Shown: in pieces, positions 49,548 through 58,682 of the stretch
Layout of the letters: every line of letters starts with the position of its first letter
Position numbering within the stretch: the first letter of the stretch is position 1
Assembly: GCF_000484635.1 (NCBI RefSeq)
Contig: NZ_AXVM01000001.1
Span: 186,001 to 250,000, forward strand
Reading direction: 5' to 3'
Source: Comamonas badia DSM 17552
Lineage (GTDB): Bacteria; Pseudomonadota; Gammaproteobacteria; Burkholderiales; Burkholderiaceae_C
DNA: 64,000 nucleotides
The notes under the pieces: generated by a model
The model's input: only the letters and a program-made list of their open reading frames with translations
What the model was told of the DNA's origin: nothing
Databases searched by the model: none
Made by a program: the position numbers and the translations under genes

Positions 49548-49702
49548 GGCGGGCAGCGCGCCATTATCCCCAGCCGCGCAGTGCCTGCCTTGGATGCGGG
49601 GCTGCCGCGCAGCCGCACAAAACGATAGCTGCAGCGGCATCCCGTATCAGGGCCAAGACAAGGTTTTTTGGATTGGCGACATGCCTCAGTCAAGCGCGTT
49701 GG

Positions 49703-49738
49703 CCCTCACCCCCACCCTCTCCCAGAGGGAGAGGGAGC
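49703..49738. repeat. REP-like palindrome
   Basis: CCCTCTCCC-AGA-GGGAGAGGG (49715-49735) is a perfect nine-base stem with a three-base loop, preceded by GGCCCTCACCCCCA. This form is common as an extragenic palindrome in beta- and gammaproteobacteria. It sits in the 268-base gap between eptA and the DUF2868 gene, and may also terminate eptA. Confidence 0.65.
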
Positions 49739-49814
49739 AAAACCCGCGCAACTGGCCGCACGCCCCCCTTTGGGTAGAGCGAGGATGTATCTGGACTGCA
49801 AGGTTGGAGCGCCA

Positions 49815-51443
49815 TCACCGCGCCTGTCGGCAAGGCGCGAACATATCCAGCGCCGGCTTGTAGCTGGGCGAGCGCACATCGACCAGCGTGAGCACCGACG
49901 GGTACAGGTTGTCGTGCGTCAGCGGCGCATCCAGCCCCCTGCGCAAACAGGCATCCGAGAGCCCCAGGCGCTTTTGCAATGGCGCGCTGAACCAGCCCAC
50001 CATGGGCACATGCTTTTGCACGTCGGGCGCCACCGCATAGGGCATGCCGTGCAGATACAGGCCGTATTCGCCCAGCGATTCGCCATGGTCGCTCACGTAC
50101 AGCAGGCCGGTGTCACTCTCCGCGGACCGCTGCCGAAGCCAATCCACCGCCCCGGCCAGAAAGGCATCGGTGGCGACGATGGAGTTGTCGTAGGCATTGA
50201 TGAGCGCCTGCTGGCCGCATTCGGAGAGCACCTCGGTGCGGCATTCAGGCTCGAATTTTTTCTGCGCCGGCGTCGAGCGCTTGTAGTAGGCCGGGCCGTG
50301 GCTGCCCATCTGGTGCAGCACCAGCAGCACGCCGCGCGCACGCTCGGCCTCGGGCAAGGCGGCGATGCGCGCATCCAGCCCGATCAGCATGGCCTCGTCG
50401 CTGCATTCGCCACCGGGGCAGAGCTCCTGGCGCTGCTGTGGGTTCAGGCCGTCGATCGCATCCGCGTGGTGCACACGGTCGCAGACATCCTTGCAGCCGC
50501 TCTGGTTGTCCAGCCACAGTACCGCCAGGCCGGCCGCCTGCACGACATCGAGCAGGTTTTCGTAGTCCTCGCCGCGCGAGAGAAACGCATCGCGCCCCAG
50601 CGGCGAAAACATGCACGGCAGCGATGCCGCGGTGCTGGTGCCGCACGAAAACACGCCGCGCCAGCTCAGCACGTCGCGGCGCGCCAGTTCGGGGTTGGTG
50701 GCGCGCGCATAGCCGTTGAGCGAGAAGTGGTCCGCGCGCGCGGTCTCGCCCACCACCAGCGCCAGCAGCAGCGGCCGCCGGTCGCCGGCGTAGCTCGCGC
50801 CAAGCGCCGCGCCGTCGGTCATCTTCACCAGGGTGCGCGGGCGGCTGAACCATTGGTCATGCACCGCCATCGCCGTCGAAAACAGCGGCGCTGCCGGGTT
50901 CATCAGGTAGCGCAGCTCGGTGTGGTTGCGCATCAGCGGCGCCAGGCTGCGCGAGCCCAGCGCGATGGTGGCGCCTGCCAGCGCCAGCGCCAGCGCGATC
51001 AAACCCGCATTGCGCAACAGCTGGCGCCACCAGGGCGCGGGCAGGATCTGCAGGCGCGCCAGCCACCAGGTCGGCAGCGCCATCACCAGCAGCACCGACA
51101 GCAGCAGGCGGGCGGTGAGCAGGTCGCGCGCCTCGCGCACGTCGGTCTGCATCACGTTGGCGAGCATGCCCGGGTCCATCACCACCCGGTAGGTGAGCAT
51201 GTAGTACTGCGCGAGCGCCGCTATCAGAGCCAGCAGCCACCAGATCCAGCGCATGCCGCGCGGCCAGGCGGTCAGGCCCAGCACCGCCACCGTCGCACTG
51301 GCGAGCAGTCCCAGCAGGGGGGCACCCAGTGAAAAAACATCGCCCGGCCCCTGGGCAATGCGCGCCAGGCCCAGCCACAACGGCCAGTTGGCCGCGAGCA
51401 GCAGGTACAGCGCGAGCAGCAGCACCGCGCGCTGCGCGCTCAT
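49815..51443 (-). CDS. eptA: Phosphoethanolamine transferase (EptA-like)
   Basis: Inner-membrane enzyme with a periplasmic catalytic domain adding phosphoethanolamine to lipid A; 542 residues from ATG 51443. Five N-terminal helices (about 5-190), then the alkaline-phosphatase-like domain: GETARADHFSLNGYARATNP, catalytic Thr in SCGTSTAASLPCMFS, LHQMGSHGPAYYKRS, and YVSDHGESLGEYGLYLHG. Metal ligands are intact. Upstream TTG/GTG starts at 51494-51500 would add a basic tail (FTRKKRWWAGP). Such enzymes can lower susceptibility to cationic peptides; this says nothing about actual resistance. Confidence 0.9.
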   Translation of the reverse strand: MSAQRAVLLLALYLLLAANWPLWLGLARIAQGPGDVFSLGAPLLGLLASATVAVLGLTAWPRGMRWIWWLLALIAALAQYYMLTYRVVMDPGMLANVMQTDVREARDLLTARLLLSVLLVMALPTWWLARLQILPAPWWRQLLRNAGLIALALALAGATIALGSRSLAPLMRNHTELRYLMNPAAPLFSTAMAVHDQWFSRPRTLVKMTDGAALGASYAGDRRPLLLALVVGETARADHFSLNGYARATNPELARRDVLSWRGVFSCGTSTAASLPCMFSPLGRDAFLSRGEDYENLLDVVQAAGLAVLWLDNQSGCKDVCDRVHHADAIDGLNPQQRQELCPGGECSDEAMLIGLDARIAALPEAERARGVLLVLHQMGSHGPAYYKRSTPAQKKFEPECRTEVLSECGQQALINAYDNSIVATDAFLAGAVDWLRQRSAESDTGLLYVSDHGESLGEYGLYLHGMPYAVAPDVQKHVPMVGWFSAPLQKRLGLSDACLRRGLDAPLTHDNLYPSVLTLVDVRSPSYKPALDMFAPCRQAR

Positions 51444-51652
51444 GGGGCCTGCCCACCAGCGCTTTTTTCGGGTGAATGCGTCGGAATTTTTCACAAGCAA
51501 TTACGCGTAGGTGGCCGTGCCCGCCGCACGCAGGCGCACCCCATCGGTCAAATACAGGCGGGAGTCCATGGCGGAAAAGCGTGAAACCCGCAGGACACCC
51601 ACCCTGTGCGGGCGCGGCGATTTTATGCAGGCGCCGCCCATTCTGCCGGCAT

Positions 51653-52144
51653 TCAGAAAATGCCCAGCGCCAGCCCGGTCGCCAGCGCCTCGCCCAGCGC
51701 GCGGCAGCGCTCGCGATCGGCCTCGGCTATGCGCTTGGGCGCCGCGATCGCCTCGGGCGTCTGCGCATGGGTGCAGACGATGAGCGGCTCGGCCACGGGC
51801 TTCAGGCGCCAGCCCATGGCAATGCGCGCAATCTGGCGCGCCGCGCCTTCGCCATCGCTGCCGGCACAGACCATGCTCGCATACGGGCGCCCCTCGATGC
51901 GCTCCAGCGCGCCGTAGTACGTGCGGTCAAAAAAATCCTTCATCACGCCGGCCATGCTGGCAAGGTTCTCCGGCGTGGCGAACAGATAGCCCGCCGCGGC
52001 CAGCACGTCCTGCACACCGGCCTCCTGGGCGCGCAGCATGCGCACCTGCACGCCCGCTTCCGCCGCCCCGCCCTCGGCCGCCGCCTGCGCCATCTGCAGC
52101 GTGCCGCCGGTGAGCGTGTGATGGACGATGAGCAGGGTAGGCAT
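51653..52144 (-). CDS. Flavodoxin-like NAD(P)H-dependent FMN reductase
   Basis: A 163-residue flavodoxin-fold protein. N-terminus PTLLIVHHTLTGGTLQMAQA (phosphate-binding loop with TGGT), then YLFATPENLASMAGVMKDFFDRTYY, the typical flavin-reductase region. The redox partner is unknown. It lies 61 bases downstream of no co-directional gene; the next gene rightward ends 62 bases away on the same strand. Start ATG 52144. Confidence 0.85.
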   Translation of the reverse strand: MPTLLIVHHTLTGGTLQMAQAAAEGGAAEAGVQVRMLRAQEAGVQDVLAAAGYLFATPENLASMAGVMKDFFDRTYYGALERIEGRPYASMVCAGSDGEGAARQIARIAMGWRLKPVAEPLIVCTHAQTPEAIAAPKRIAEADRERCRALGEALATGLALGIF

Positions 52145-52205
52145 GGCGCGATTGTGCGTCACAAATGCCATAAAGGCATGCGTGTCAATTGGCTGAAGCT
52201 ATCAC

Positions 52206-54086
52206 TTAAAAAGCATCGGCTGGCAGCGCCGCACAAGTGGCATCGCGCCGCGCCACCGGTGCCAGCCAGGCGGCTATCCTGGGCAATTCATAATGGTAAA
52301 AATACCTGCAAGCGCCCATCCTGCCTGCGCTGGCAGCTATCTTCAATGAAGCATCGCCGCGCAGCGTCGCCAACGCCAGGTCGAGCCACACCCAGGCCAG
52401 CACCACATGGCCGAAGGCCTGCAGATAGGGCACGGCGTTGGCCAGCGCTTCCGCTGGCTTGCCCGTGCTCCAGGCCGCCTGCGTGGCCTGCGCCACCTGG
52501 GCGAGCGCGTCGGAGAGCTGCGCGGCATGCGGCGCCAGCGCCTCGATCTGCCGGGCCTTTGCCGCCGTCGCCTGCACCCGCGCGGCCAGCAGCCGCAGGG
52601 CCTTGCCCTCCTGCATCAGCACCTTGCGTCCAAGCAGATCCATGGCCTGGATGCCGTGCGTGCCCTCGTGGATCATGTTCAGCCGGTTGTCGCGCCAGTA
52701 CTGCTCGACCGGAAAATCACGCGTATAGCCGTAGCCGCCGTGGATCTGGATGGCGAGCGAATTGGCCTCCAGGCAGTTCTCGCTCGGCCAGCTCTTGGCG
52801 ATCGGCGTGAGCAGTTCCAGCAGCAATTTCGCCTCTGCCGCCGCCGGTGCATCGCCCGTCCGGCCGTCGTCCACCAGGCGCGCGCAGTACAGGTTGAGTG
52901 CCAGCGCGCCCTCGCAGTAGCTCTTTTGCGCCAGCAGCATGCGCTTGATGTCGGCGTGCTCAATCAATGGCACCTGCGGCGCCGCCGCGTCCTTGCCGCC
53001 CGCGCCCACGGGCCGGCCCTGCAGCCGTGCCTTGGCGTAGTCCAGGCTGGCGTAATAGCCCGCCAGGCCCAGCGCGGTCGCCGCCATGCCGATGGCGATG
53101 CGCGCCTCGTTCATCATGTGGAACATGCACCTGAGGCCATCGCCGGGCTGGCCGACGAGGTAGCCGATGGCGCCCGCGGCACCACGCACCGGGTAGGCGC
53201 CCTCGCCGAAATTGAGCAGCGTGTTCGTCGTTCCGCGCCAGCCCAGCTTGTGGTTCAGCCCGGCAAGCGCGATGTCGTTCCTCTCGCCGGTCAGCCGCCC
53301 ATCGGCATCGACCAGCCGCTTGGGCACGATGAACAGCGAAATCCCCTTCACCCCCGCCACCGGCCTGCCGTCCGGCCCCGGAATCTTGGCCAGCACCAGG
53401 TGCACGATGTTCTCGGTCAGCTCGTGCTCGCCGGCGCTGATCCACATCTTGCTGCCCGTCAGGCGGTAGCGCGGGCCCAGCGGGTCTTGATTCCAGGACG
53501 CCGAGCCGTCGGCGGCTAGCGCGGGGGCCTCATCAGGTTGCGCGCGCGTGGCGATGTCCGACAGGCTGGAGCCCGCCTGCGGCTCCGACAGACACATCGT
53601 CCCGGCCCAGCGGCCATTGAATTCATTGGCGGCGAACACCTGCTGCTGCAGCGGCGTGCCGTGCGCCAGGATGGCGTTGGCGTTGCCGGTGGTCAGCAGG
53701 TTGCTGCCGATGCTGACCGACGCCACGCCAAAAAAAGTATTGGCCACCGCCTCCACCAGATAAGGCAGCTGCATGCCGCCCAGTTCATAGTCCTGCGCGG
53801 CAGCCAGCATGCCGCTGCCGGCATAGGCAAGCCGCGCATCGTGCGTGCACCGCGGCAGCACCACGCGCAGGCCGCCGGCGCCATCGGGTTCGGTACGCGG
53901 CTCCTCGGTGTCCACCTGGCGGTTGAACGGCGCGTACCTGTCGCGCGCGATGCGCTCGCAGGTGTCGAGCACGGCATCAAACGTCTCACGCGAATGGTCG
54001 GCAAAGCGCGCGCGCGTGGTGAGCGCATCGGCCTGGAGCCAGTCGTGGAGCAAGAAATCGAGGGTGGATCGCAGCGGTGAAGTCAT
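52206..54086 (-). CDS. Acyl-CoA dehydrogenase (long C-terminal type)
   Basis: A 626-residue FAD-dependent dehydrogenase of the long class with an extra C-terminal domain. GTMCLSEPQAGSSLSDIATR (FAD/substrate), LTGSKMWISAGEHELTENIV, and IHGGYGYTRDFPVEQYWRD are present; the catalytic base is expected in the YTRDFPVEQYWR context. Similar proteins dehydrogenate fatty-acyl-CoA, some with nitroalkane-like or methylthio substrates. ATG 54086 was chosen; the frame opens earlier at 54113. Monocistronic. Confidence 0.9.
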   Translation of the reverse strand: MTSPLRSTLDFLLHDWLQADALTTRARFADHSRETFDAVLDTCERIARDRYAPFNRQVDTEEPRTEPDGAGGLRVVLPRCTHDARLAYAGSGMLAAAQDYELGGMQLPYLVEAVANTFFGVASVSIGSNLLTTGNANAILAHGTPLQQQVFAANEFNGRWAGTMCLSEPQAGSSLSDIATRAQPDEAPALAADGSASWNQDPLGPRYRLTGSKMWISAGEHELTENIVHLVLAKIPGPDGRPVAGVKGISLFIVPKRLVDADGRLTGERNDIALAGLNHKLGWRGTTNTLLNFGEGAYPVRGAAGAIGYLVGQPGDGLRCMFHMMNEARIAIGMAATALGLAGYYASLDYAKARLQGRPVGAGGKDAAAPQVPLIEHADIKRMLLAQKSYCEGALALNLYCARLVDDGRTGDAPAAAEAKLLLELLTPIAKSWPSENCLEANSLAIQIHGGYGYTRDFPVEQYWRDNRLNMIHEGTHGIQAMDLLGRKVLMQEGKALRLLAARVQATAAKARQIEALAPHAAQLSDALAQVAQATQAAWSTGKPAEALANAVPYLQAFGHVVLAWVWLDLALATLRGDASLKIAASAGRMGACRYFYHYELPRIAAWLAPVARRDATCAALPADAF

Positions 54087-54151
54087 GCGCGGATTTTGAG
54101 AGCGCGGCAGCACAAACGCGTGTCAGCTCGGCGACGTATTGGCTCACCCGT

Positions 54152-55039
54152 TCACGCCGTCCGCGCCCGCGTCCCCACCCAGCACAGAATCGCCCCGCCG
54201 CAGACCATGAAGGCGCCGATCCAGAACGGCGCCGCCAGCGGCACCCGCAGCATGGCGGCGGCCAGCGCCGCCGACAGCACCGGAATGAAGTACGAAGCCC
54301 CCGCCAGCAGCGTCACGTTGCCATGCAGGATGCCCACGTTCCATGCCGCGTAGCCAAAGCCCATGGCACAGGCCGCCAGCGCAAGGTAAACCGCGGTTGA
54401 CCAGCTCCAGTGCATCGCGCCGCCGCCCCCCAGCAGGTATTTGGCCCACAGCGCCAGCGCGGTCAGCATGAAGAACAGCGTGATCGCGTTGCTGCCCCGG
54501 GCGATGCGCGCGGTGACGGCGCAGTACGCGGCCCAGATCACCGCGCCAGCAAACGCCAGGCCGTAGCTCAGCGGGTTGTCCTGCACATTGGCCCACATGC
54601 CGACCGGGTCCACGCCGCGATCACCGCCCAGCACCTGCACGATGCCGAGCATGGACACCAGCGCGCCCGGCGCCACCAGCCAGTTGGCGCGCTGGCCGTT
54701 GAAGGCAATCGCCGCCAGCAGCGTGAAGGTGGGCCAGAGGTAGTTGACCATGCCCACCTCGATCGCCTGCTGGCCGGTGTGCGCGTAGCCGATGGAGAGC
54801 GACAGGCACAGCTCATAGCCCACGAACAGCAGGCTGCCCCAGAACAGATAGCGCCGCGGCATGCCGCGCAGGCCCTGCATGCCGACGGTGAAGACCAGCA
54901 GCACCGAGGCAGCGGTATAGATCATCGCGGCGCCGCCGGTGGCGCCCAGACCGTCGCTCACGCTGCGGATCAGGCCGACGATGGAGGCCCAGAGGACGAC
55001 GGCGATCAGGCCGATGAGGGTGGCGGTGCGGTGTGGCAT
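54152..55039 (-). CDS. yddG: YddG-like DMT-family amino acid exporter
   Basis: A 295-residue ten-helix drug/metabolite transporter. N-terminus PHRTATLIGLIAVVLWASIV and the matched pair GQQAIEVGMVNYLWPTFTLL and LAGASYFIPVLSAALAAAML resemble the aromatic amino acid exporter YddG. Exports aromatic amino acids or related metabolites in E. coli. Ten predicted helices are all seen. Divergent from the ThDP enzyme gene (131 bases between). Confidence 0.85.
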   Translation of the reverse strand: MPHRTATLIGLIAVVLWASIVGLIRSVSDGLGATGGAAMIYTAASVLLVFTVGMQGLRGMPRRYLFWGSLLFVGYELCLSLSIGYAHTGQQAIEVGMVNYLWPTFTLLAAIAFNGQRANWLVAPGALVSMLGIVQVLGGDRGVDPVGMWANVQDNPLSYGLAFAGAVIWAAYCAVTARIARGSNAITLFFMLTALALWAKYLLGGGGAMHWSWSTAVYLALAACAMGFGYAAWNVGILHGNVTLLAGASYFIPVLSAALAAAMLRVPLAAPFWIGAFMVCGGAILCWVGTRARTA

Positions 55040-55170
55040 GGGGCGCGATTATTGGCACTTCTGATGGAACTGTTTCTGCAGCGTCAGGCCGCCACAGCGC
55101 GCGCCGTGGTCCAGAATCCGCCCGGAGCCGCGCTGTCAGCGACCGGCCTTGAGCAACGCAAGGAGCAAAC

Positions 55171-56820
55171 ATGAAAGTCTATGAAGCCATCGCCCACGGC
55201 CTGTGGGACATGGGGTGCACCGAGCTGTTCGGCGTGCTGGGCGACGGCTGCGTGTATGTGGTGGACAGCTTCCGCCGCGACACCAAAGGCCACTACTTTC
55301 CCGCCGTCAACGAAGGCGGCGCGGTGCTGATGGCGCAGGGCTGGGCGCGCGTCACCGGCAGGATCGGCGTGGCCACGGTCACCCACGGGCCGGGGCTGGC
55401 CAACACCGTCACCGCGCTGATCGAGGGCGTGAAGGCCGCCACCCCCATGGTGCTGCTGGCCGGCGTCACCCCGGCGACCGACCTGGAGCATGCGCAGCAC
55501 ATCAACCACGTGGAGCTGGTGACCGCCACCGGCGCAGGCGTCGTCAATCTGCGCGGCACGGACACCGTGGCCGAAGACCTGGTGCGGGCGTTTCACCGCG
55601 CCTGGACCGAGCGCCGGCCCATCGTCTTCAACATGCCCATTGAGTTTCAGTGGCAGGAGATCGAATACGAAAAACCCGTGCTGCGCCTGCCGCAGACGCG
55701 CGCCGCCATCCCCAGCAGCACCGACATGGACGACGCGATCGGCATCATCGCCTCGGCGCACCTGCCGGTGGTGATTGGCGGGCGCGGCGTCGATACGCCC
55801 GAGGCCGAGGCGGCGGTGCTGCGCTTTGCCCAGCGCATCGAGGCGCCGGTGGCGACCTCCCTGCGCGGCAAGGGCCTGTTCGCGGGCGATCCGTTTCACC
55901 TCGGCGTCTCCGGCACCGTGAGCCATGAGGTGGCGCTCGATGCCATCGGCAAGGCCGATTGCCTGGTCGTCTTCGGCGCCAGCCTGAACAAATACACATC
56001 GGGCCACCGCGGCCTCACGCGCGGCAAGCGCATCGTCCAGGTCAACCCGCTGGCGAGCGAGATCGGGCGCTGCACGCCGGTGACGGTGGGCCTGGTGGGC
56101 GATCCGGGCCTGACGGCCGACGCCATGGTCAAGTGGCTGGACGAGGCGGAAATCCCCGGTTCCGGCGCGCGCAGCGAGCATCTGCGCGAGCAGTTGCAGG
56201 CCTGGGATGCGCAAAAGCGCCAGAAGCTGATGCACAAGACGCCGGCCGGCACGGTGGACCTGTACGAGATCGCCTTCGCGCTGGAAGAAGCACTGCCCAA
56301 GGACCGCGTTTTCCTCACCGACTCCGGGCGCTTCATGTTCGCCTTCTGGAACGTGCTCTCGGTGCCCAACCCGCATTCCTACGTGGATTGCAACGGCTTT
56401 TCCTCCATCGGCCTGGGCCTGGCCACCGCGATAGGCGCCGCCCGGGCCGCGGGCGAGCGCCCCACGCTGCTGGTCGTCGGCGACGGCGGCTTTACCCTGA
56501 GCGGCCTGAGCGAGCTGGCCACCGCCGTGGATGAAAAGCTCGATCTCGTCATCGTCGTGCCCAACGACGGCAGCTACGGCGCCGAGCACATCGCGCTCTC
56601 GGCGCACAACATGGACCCCAGTCTCTCGCTGCTGCCGCAGCGCGATTTCGCGCGCATCGCCGAGGCCTTCGGCGCCAAGGGCCTCACGGTCACCAGCAGC
56701 GCCGAGCTGCAATCGGCCATGCAGGCGATCGCCACGCGCGACCGCAAGCGCCCGATGGTGATCGATGTCAAGGTCGATCCCGCATCCGTCTACGGCGGCG
56801 CGCCGATTTCGCGGCCCTGA
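55171..56820 (+). CDS. Thiamine-diphosphate-dependent enzyme (acetolactate-synthase-like)
   Basis: A 549-residue three-domain ThDP enzyme. The catalytic Glu is in NEGGAVLMAQGWARVTG (about residue 48); the cofactor motif is VGDGGFTLSGLSELA, ending in PNDGSYG (GDG...N). Similar in layout to acetolactate synthase, benzoylformate or oxalyl-CoA decarboxylases, and to sulfoacetaldehyde acetyltransferase; the 2-keto acid substrate is unknown. It opens a five-gene run with 13, 51, 16 and 28 base gaps. Because downstream genes encode a phosphate acyltransferase and an acyl kinase, release of an acyl-phosphate or acyl-CoA is plausible. Inference. Confidence 0.82.
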   Translation: MKVYEAIAHGLWDMGCTELFGVLGDGCVYVVDSFRRDTKGHYFPAVNEGGAVLMAQGWARVTGRIGVATVTHGPGLANTVTALIEGVKAATPMVLLAGVTPATDLEHAQHINHVELVTATGAGVVNLRGTDTVAEDLVRAFHRAWTERRPIVFNMPIEFQWQEIEYEKPVLRLPQTRAAIPSSTDMDDAIGIIASAHLPVVIGGRGVDTPEAEAAVLRFAQRIEAPVATSLRGKGLFAGDPFHLGVSGTVSHEVALDAIGKADCLVVFGASLNKYTSGHRGLTRGKRIVQVNPLASEIGRCTPVTVGLVGDPGLTADAMVKWLDEAEIPGSGARSEHLREQLQAWDAQKRQKLMHKTPAGTVDLYEIAFALEEALPKDRVFLTDSGRFMFAFWNVLSVPNPHSYVDCNGFSSIGLGLATAIGAARAAGERPTLLVVGDGGFTLSGLSELATAVDEKLDLVIVVPNDGSYGAEHIALSAHNMDPSLSLLPQRDFARIAEAFGAKGLTVTSSAELQSAMQAIATRDRKRPMVIDVKVDPASVYGGAPISRP

Positions 56821-56833
56821 AGGTGAAGCGCCC

Positions 56834-57670
56834 ATGCTGACGCCACCCACCCCTGCACAGCTCGACGCCCGCCACGCGCAGTTTCGCGCGCTGCATGCCT
56901 CGGGCTGCTTCGTCATCCCCAACCCCTGGGATGTCGGCTCGGCCCGCTACCTGGCGAGCCTGGGCTTCAAGGCGCTGGCCACCACCAGCTCGGGGTTTGC
57001 CTGGTCACACGGCAGGCCGGACAACGCCATGGCGCGTGATGCCGTGCTGGATTACCTGCGCGCCATCGTCGCCGCAACCGATCTGCCGGTGAATGCGGAT
57101 TTTGAAAGCGGCTTTGCAGATACTCCTGAAGGTGTAGCTGATAACGTAACACTGGCATGCGCTACGGGCGTATCCGGCTTGTCGATTGAAGATTCCACCG
57201 GCACGCCTGATGCGCCCCTGATGGAAATTCCGCGTGCAGTGGAGCGCCTGCGCGCTGCGCGCGCGGCGATTGACGCCAGCGGCCAGAACGTGATGCTGAT
57301 TGGCCGTGCGGAAAACTTCTTCGTCGGCCGGCCGGACATCGCCGACGCCATCGCCCGCCTGCGCGCCTACGCCGAGGCGGGCGCCGACTGCCTCTACGCC
57401 CCGGGCATCCACACGCGCGAGCAGATCGCCGCCGTGGTCGCGGCCTGCGCGCCCAAGCCGGTCAACGTGCTGATCGGCGGCACCAGCGCCTTCACCATGG
57501 CCGACATGGCAGCGCTCGGCGTGCGCCGCGTGAGCGTGGGCGGCGGCCTGGCGCGCGCCGCCTGGGGCGGCTTCATGCGCGCGGCAAGGGAACTGGCCGA
57601 GCAAGGGCGTTTTGACGGCTTCGCGGGCGCCGCGTCGGGGCGCGACCTCAACACGCTGTTTCAACCCTGA
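56834..57670 (+). CDS. Isocitrate lyase/PEP mutase family protein
   Basis: A 278-residue TIM-barrel protein of the PEP mutase/isocitrate lyase superfamily. The metal-binding residues are in VNADFESGFADTPEGVAD and SIEDSTGTP (the ED pair). The nucleophilic Cys loop of true lyases (KKCGH) is absent, and the PEP mutase EDK signature is replaced by EDS, so the chemistry (2-methylisocitrate-like cleavage, oxaloacetate decarboxylation or other) is open. GTTSSGFAWSHGRPDN-like N-terminal sequence (TTSSGFAWSHGRPDN) is the typical lead. Thirteen bases after the ThDP gene. Confidence 0.85.
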   Translation: MLTPPTPAQLDARHAQFRALHASGCFVIPNPWDVGSARYLASLGFKALATTSSGFAWSHGRPDNAMARDAVLDYLRAIVAATDLPVNADFESGFADTPEGVADNVTLACATGVSGLSIEDSTGTPDAPLMEIPRAVERLRAARAAIDASGQNVMLIGRAENFFVGRPDIADAIARLRAYAEAGADCLYAPGIHTREQIAAVVAACAPKPVNVLIGGTSAFTMADMAALGVRRVSVGGGLARAAWGGFMRAARELAEQGRFDGFAGAASGRDLNTLFQP

Positions 57671-57721
57671 CGCCGTGCCAGCGGGTAGCATCCGGGTTCT
57701 TCCCCAAGCACCACGGACCGC

Positions 57722-58666
57722 ATGAGCACCACCCCGGCACCCGCCCTGCGCGAGGGCATCACCCGTCTGTTGAACCAGGTGCGCGGCATGGCGCCGATGC
57801 GCACCGCCGTCGTCCACCCCTGCGATGCGCTGAGCCTTGCCGGTGCGCTGGATGCGCGCGACGCGGGCGTGATCGCCCCGGTGCTGGTCGCGCCAAGGGC
57901 GAAACTCGAACATCTGGCACAGGCAGGCGGGCTGAACCTCTCCGGCTGCGACATCGTCGATGCGCCGCACAGCCACGCCGCCGCCGCCGCCGCCGCGCAG
58001 CTGGCCGGCAAGGGCGAGGTGCAGGCGCTGATGAAGGGCAGCCTGCACACCGATGAATACCTGGCCGCGGTGCTCGCGTCCGAGGCCGGCTTGCGCACCG
58101 AGCGGCGCCTGTCGCACTGCTACGTGATGCAGACACCCAGCTACCCGCGGCCCTTCCTCATCACCGACGCCGCCATCAACATCGCCCCCACGCTGGTGGA
58201 CAAGGCCGACATCATCCGCAACGCCATCGCGCTGGCACAGGTGCTGGGCGTGGCGCGGCCCAAGGTGGCGATCCTTGCCGCGGTGGAGACGGTGAACCCG
58301 CGCATGCCGGCCACGCTCGATGCCGCCGCGCTGTGCAAGATGGCCGACCGCGGGCAAATCACGGGCGGCGTGCTCGACGGGCCGCTGGCATTCGACAACG
58401 CCGTCTCGCCCGAGGCGGCGCAGGTCAAGGGCATCAGCTCGCCGGTCGCCGGGCAGGCGGATGTGCTGGTGGTGCCGGATCTGGAAAGCGGCAACATGCT
58501 GGCCAAGCAGCTCGAATACCTGGGCGGCGCCGAGAGCGCCGGCATCGTGATGGGCGCGCGCGTGCCGCTGGTGCTCACCAGCCGCTCCGATTCGCGCGCC
58601 ACGCGCCTGGCCTCCTGCGCGATCGCGCGCCTGCTCGCCAGCCAATGGCAGACCGCGCCACGCTGA
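57722..58666 (+). CDS. Phosphate acyltransferase (acetyl/butyryl type)
   Basis: A 314-residue phosphotransacylase of the Pta/Ptb family, converting acyl-CoA and phosphate to acyl phosphate. Motifs: ALMKGSLHTDEYLAAVL, YPRPFLITDAAINIAPTL, and DLESGNMLAKQLEYLGGAES. The lack of the extra N-terminal domain and overall length (about 300) favour a phosphate butyryltransferase-like or short Pta class. It belongs to the five-gene run with the acyl kinase two genes downstream. Confidence 0.88.
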   Translation: MSTTPAPALREGITRLLNQVRGMAPMRTAVVHPCDALSLAGALDARDAGVIAPVLVAPRAKLEHLAQAGGLNLSGCDIVDAPHSHAAAAAAAQLAGKGEVQALMKGSLHTDEYLAAVLASEAGLRTERRLSHCYVMQTPSYPRPFLITDAAINIAPTLVDKADIIRNAIALAQVLGVARPKVAILAAVETVNPRMPATLDAAALCKMADRGQITGGVLDGPLAFDNAVSPEAAQVKGISSPVAGQADVLVVPDLESGNMLAKQLEYLGGAESAGIVMGARVPLVLTSRSDSRATRLASCAIARLLASQWQTAPR

Positions 58667-58682
58667 TGCGTGCCGCCCCGTG

